A stretch of DNA of 41,284 nt from CAYNNQ01 sp051748085 (GTDB lineage: Bacteria; Desulfobacterota; Desulfovibrionia; Desulfovibrionales; Desulfonatronovibrionaceae): assembly GCA_051748085.1 (NCBI GenBank), contig JBNJHA010000016.1:1-41284 (forward strand), given 5' to 3'. This document shows positions 40,867 to 41,284 of this stretch, piece by piece (position 1 is the stretch's first letter; the number at the start of each line of letters is the position of its first letter). Under the pieces are notes generated by a model. The model had not been told where the DNA came from and ran no database searches. It saw only the letters and a list, made by a program, of their open reading frames with translations. A program made the position numbers and the translations under genes.

Positions 40867-41284
40867 TTAACGCAAAATTATTTCCGATAATTCAACAAAA
40901 GCCCTTGCCGGAACCTCTTCAGGCCTGGACTCGGGACGCAAGGCATTTCTTTCGAACCAAGCCGCCAGTTGTTCACTTTTATAATTTTTCAATATCTTTT
41001 TTAGCTGTTTTCGCTTCCAGGAAAAAACCAACTTTATGCATCGGGCTAAAGTATCTTTATCAGGTTTACTCGCCTGTTTCAAGGGGTAAAGCTGGACAAT
41101 TGCCGAGTCAACTTTTGGACGGGGGGAAAAAACTTCGGGACTGACCTCGAACCGATAAACCGGCTGGGCAAAATTCTGAACCCAGGCCGTTAAAGCACCG
41201 TAAGTCCTTTTGCCTGGACCGGAACAAATGCGCTGCGCCACTTCTTTTTGAAGCATAAAAAGGGCGCTTTGAAAGGAATAAAGA
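40867..41284 (-). CDS. rsmA: 16S rRNA dimethyladenosine transferase, C-terminal part, cut by right edge
   Basis: The frame continues past the window end (codons read ...YSFQSALFMLQKEVAQRI). The visible part has the RsmA/KsgA pattern: MLQKEVAQRICSGPGKRTYG, VQNFAQPVYRFEVSPEVFSP, RPKVDSAIVQLYP and a helical C-terminal domain (LVFSWKRKQLKKIL, ARAFVELSEIILR). It dimethylates two adjacent adenines in helix 45 of 16S rRNA. The SAM-binding domain lies outside the window. Confidence 0.93.
   Translation of the reverse strand, partial: LYSFQSALFMLQKEVAQRICSGPGKRTYGALTAWVQNFAQPVYRFEVSPEVFSPRPKVDSAIVQLYPLKQASKPDKDTLARCIKLVFSWKRKQLKKILKNYKSEQLAAWFERNALRPESRPEEVPARAFVELSEIILR

Overview
The window looks like chromosomal DNA of a Desulfovibrionales-type sulfate reducer (Desulfobacterota, former Deltaproteobacteria). 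The evidence is a tetraheme class III cytochrome c, a Rex repressor next to a membrane-sector-only ATP synthase operon, an rpsU-(yqeY)-mutS2-dnaG-rpoD macromolecular-synthesis string, LpxC (a Gram-negative outer membrane) and Desulfovibrio-like versions of most housekeeping proteins. No rRNA, tRNA, CRISPR, prophage or complete insertion sequence was seen. The organism is inferred from gene content and protein style, not from a search.

Left part (1-12993, nearly all minus strand): the 5' part of a RecB-like nuclease/DNA-repair gene (runs off the left edge), an MscS channel, an ilvD-methyltransferase pair, lpxC, a DUF1385-prfA-prmC operon, rpmE, a leaderless periplasmic-binding-protein homologue, rex, and the Fo operon atpZ-atpI-atpB-atpE. 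The F1 genes are not here.

Centre (13553-26029, plus strand): a Lon-family AAA protease, a tiny membrane peptide, and then the most unusual part, an eleven-gene head-to-tail operon (16779-26029). It encodes an MglB-like Roadblock protein, an MglA-like GTPase, two divergent CheW-like proteins, a PATAN/DUF4388 protein, a second probable PATAN-like protein, another Roadblock-like protein, a DUF8082-like protein, a Cache-HAMP membrane sensor without an output domain, a secreted tetraheme cytochrome c3 and a PilB/GspE-type ATPase with an N-terminal TPR region. No pilin, PilC, PilT, CheA or methyl-accepting protein is nearby. I read it as a candidate GTPase/scaffold polarity module that couples an envelope (possibly redox) signal to a type IV pilus-like motor.

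Right part (26115-41284, minus strand): moeA, an HD hydrolase with two small genes, the trkA-trkH potassium-uptake pair, a secreted SNase-like nuclease, rpoD, dnaG, mutS2, a frameshifted yqeY, rpsU, a small membrane protein, HU, and the 3' part of rsmA (runs off the right edge).

Many intergenic gaps carry related repeats. One is a MITE-like element of about 235-270 bp with inverted ends related to GTAACTATTCAGCA (5979-6212, 16184-16446, 28929-29200, with collapsed end-to-end forms at 32186 and 33330). The other is a short palindromic unit built on CCGGAAATT...AATTTCCGG that often abuts stop codons (6003, 10446, 13389, 27455, 33306). Apparent one-base homopolymer indels affect yqeY (two) and the 5' end of prmC (one). 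They are either sequence errors or real lesions.
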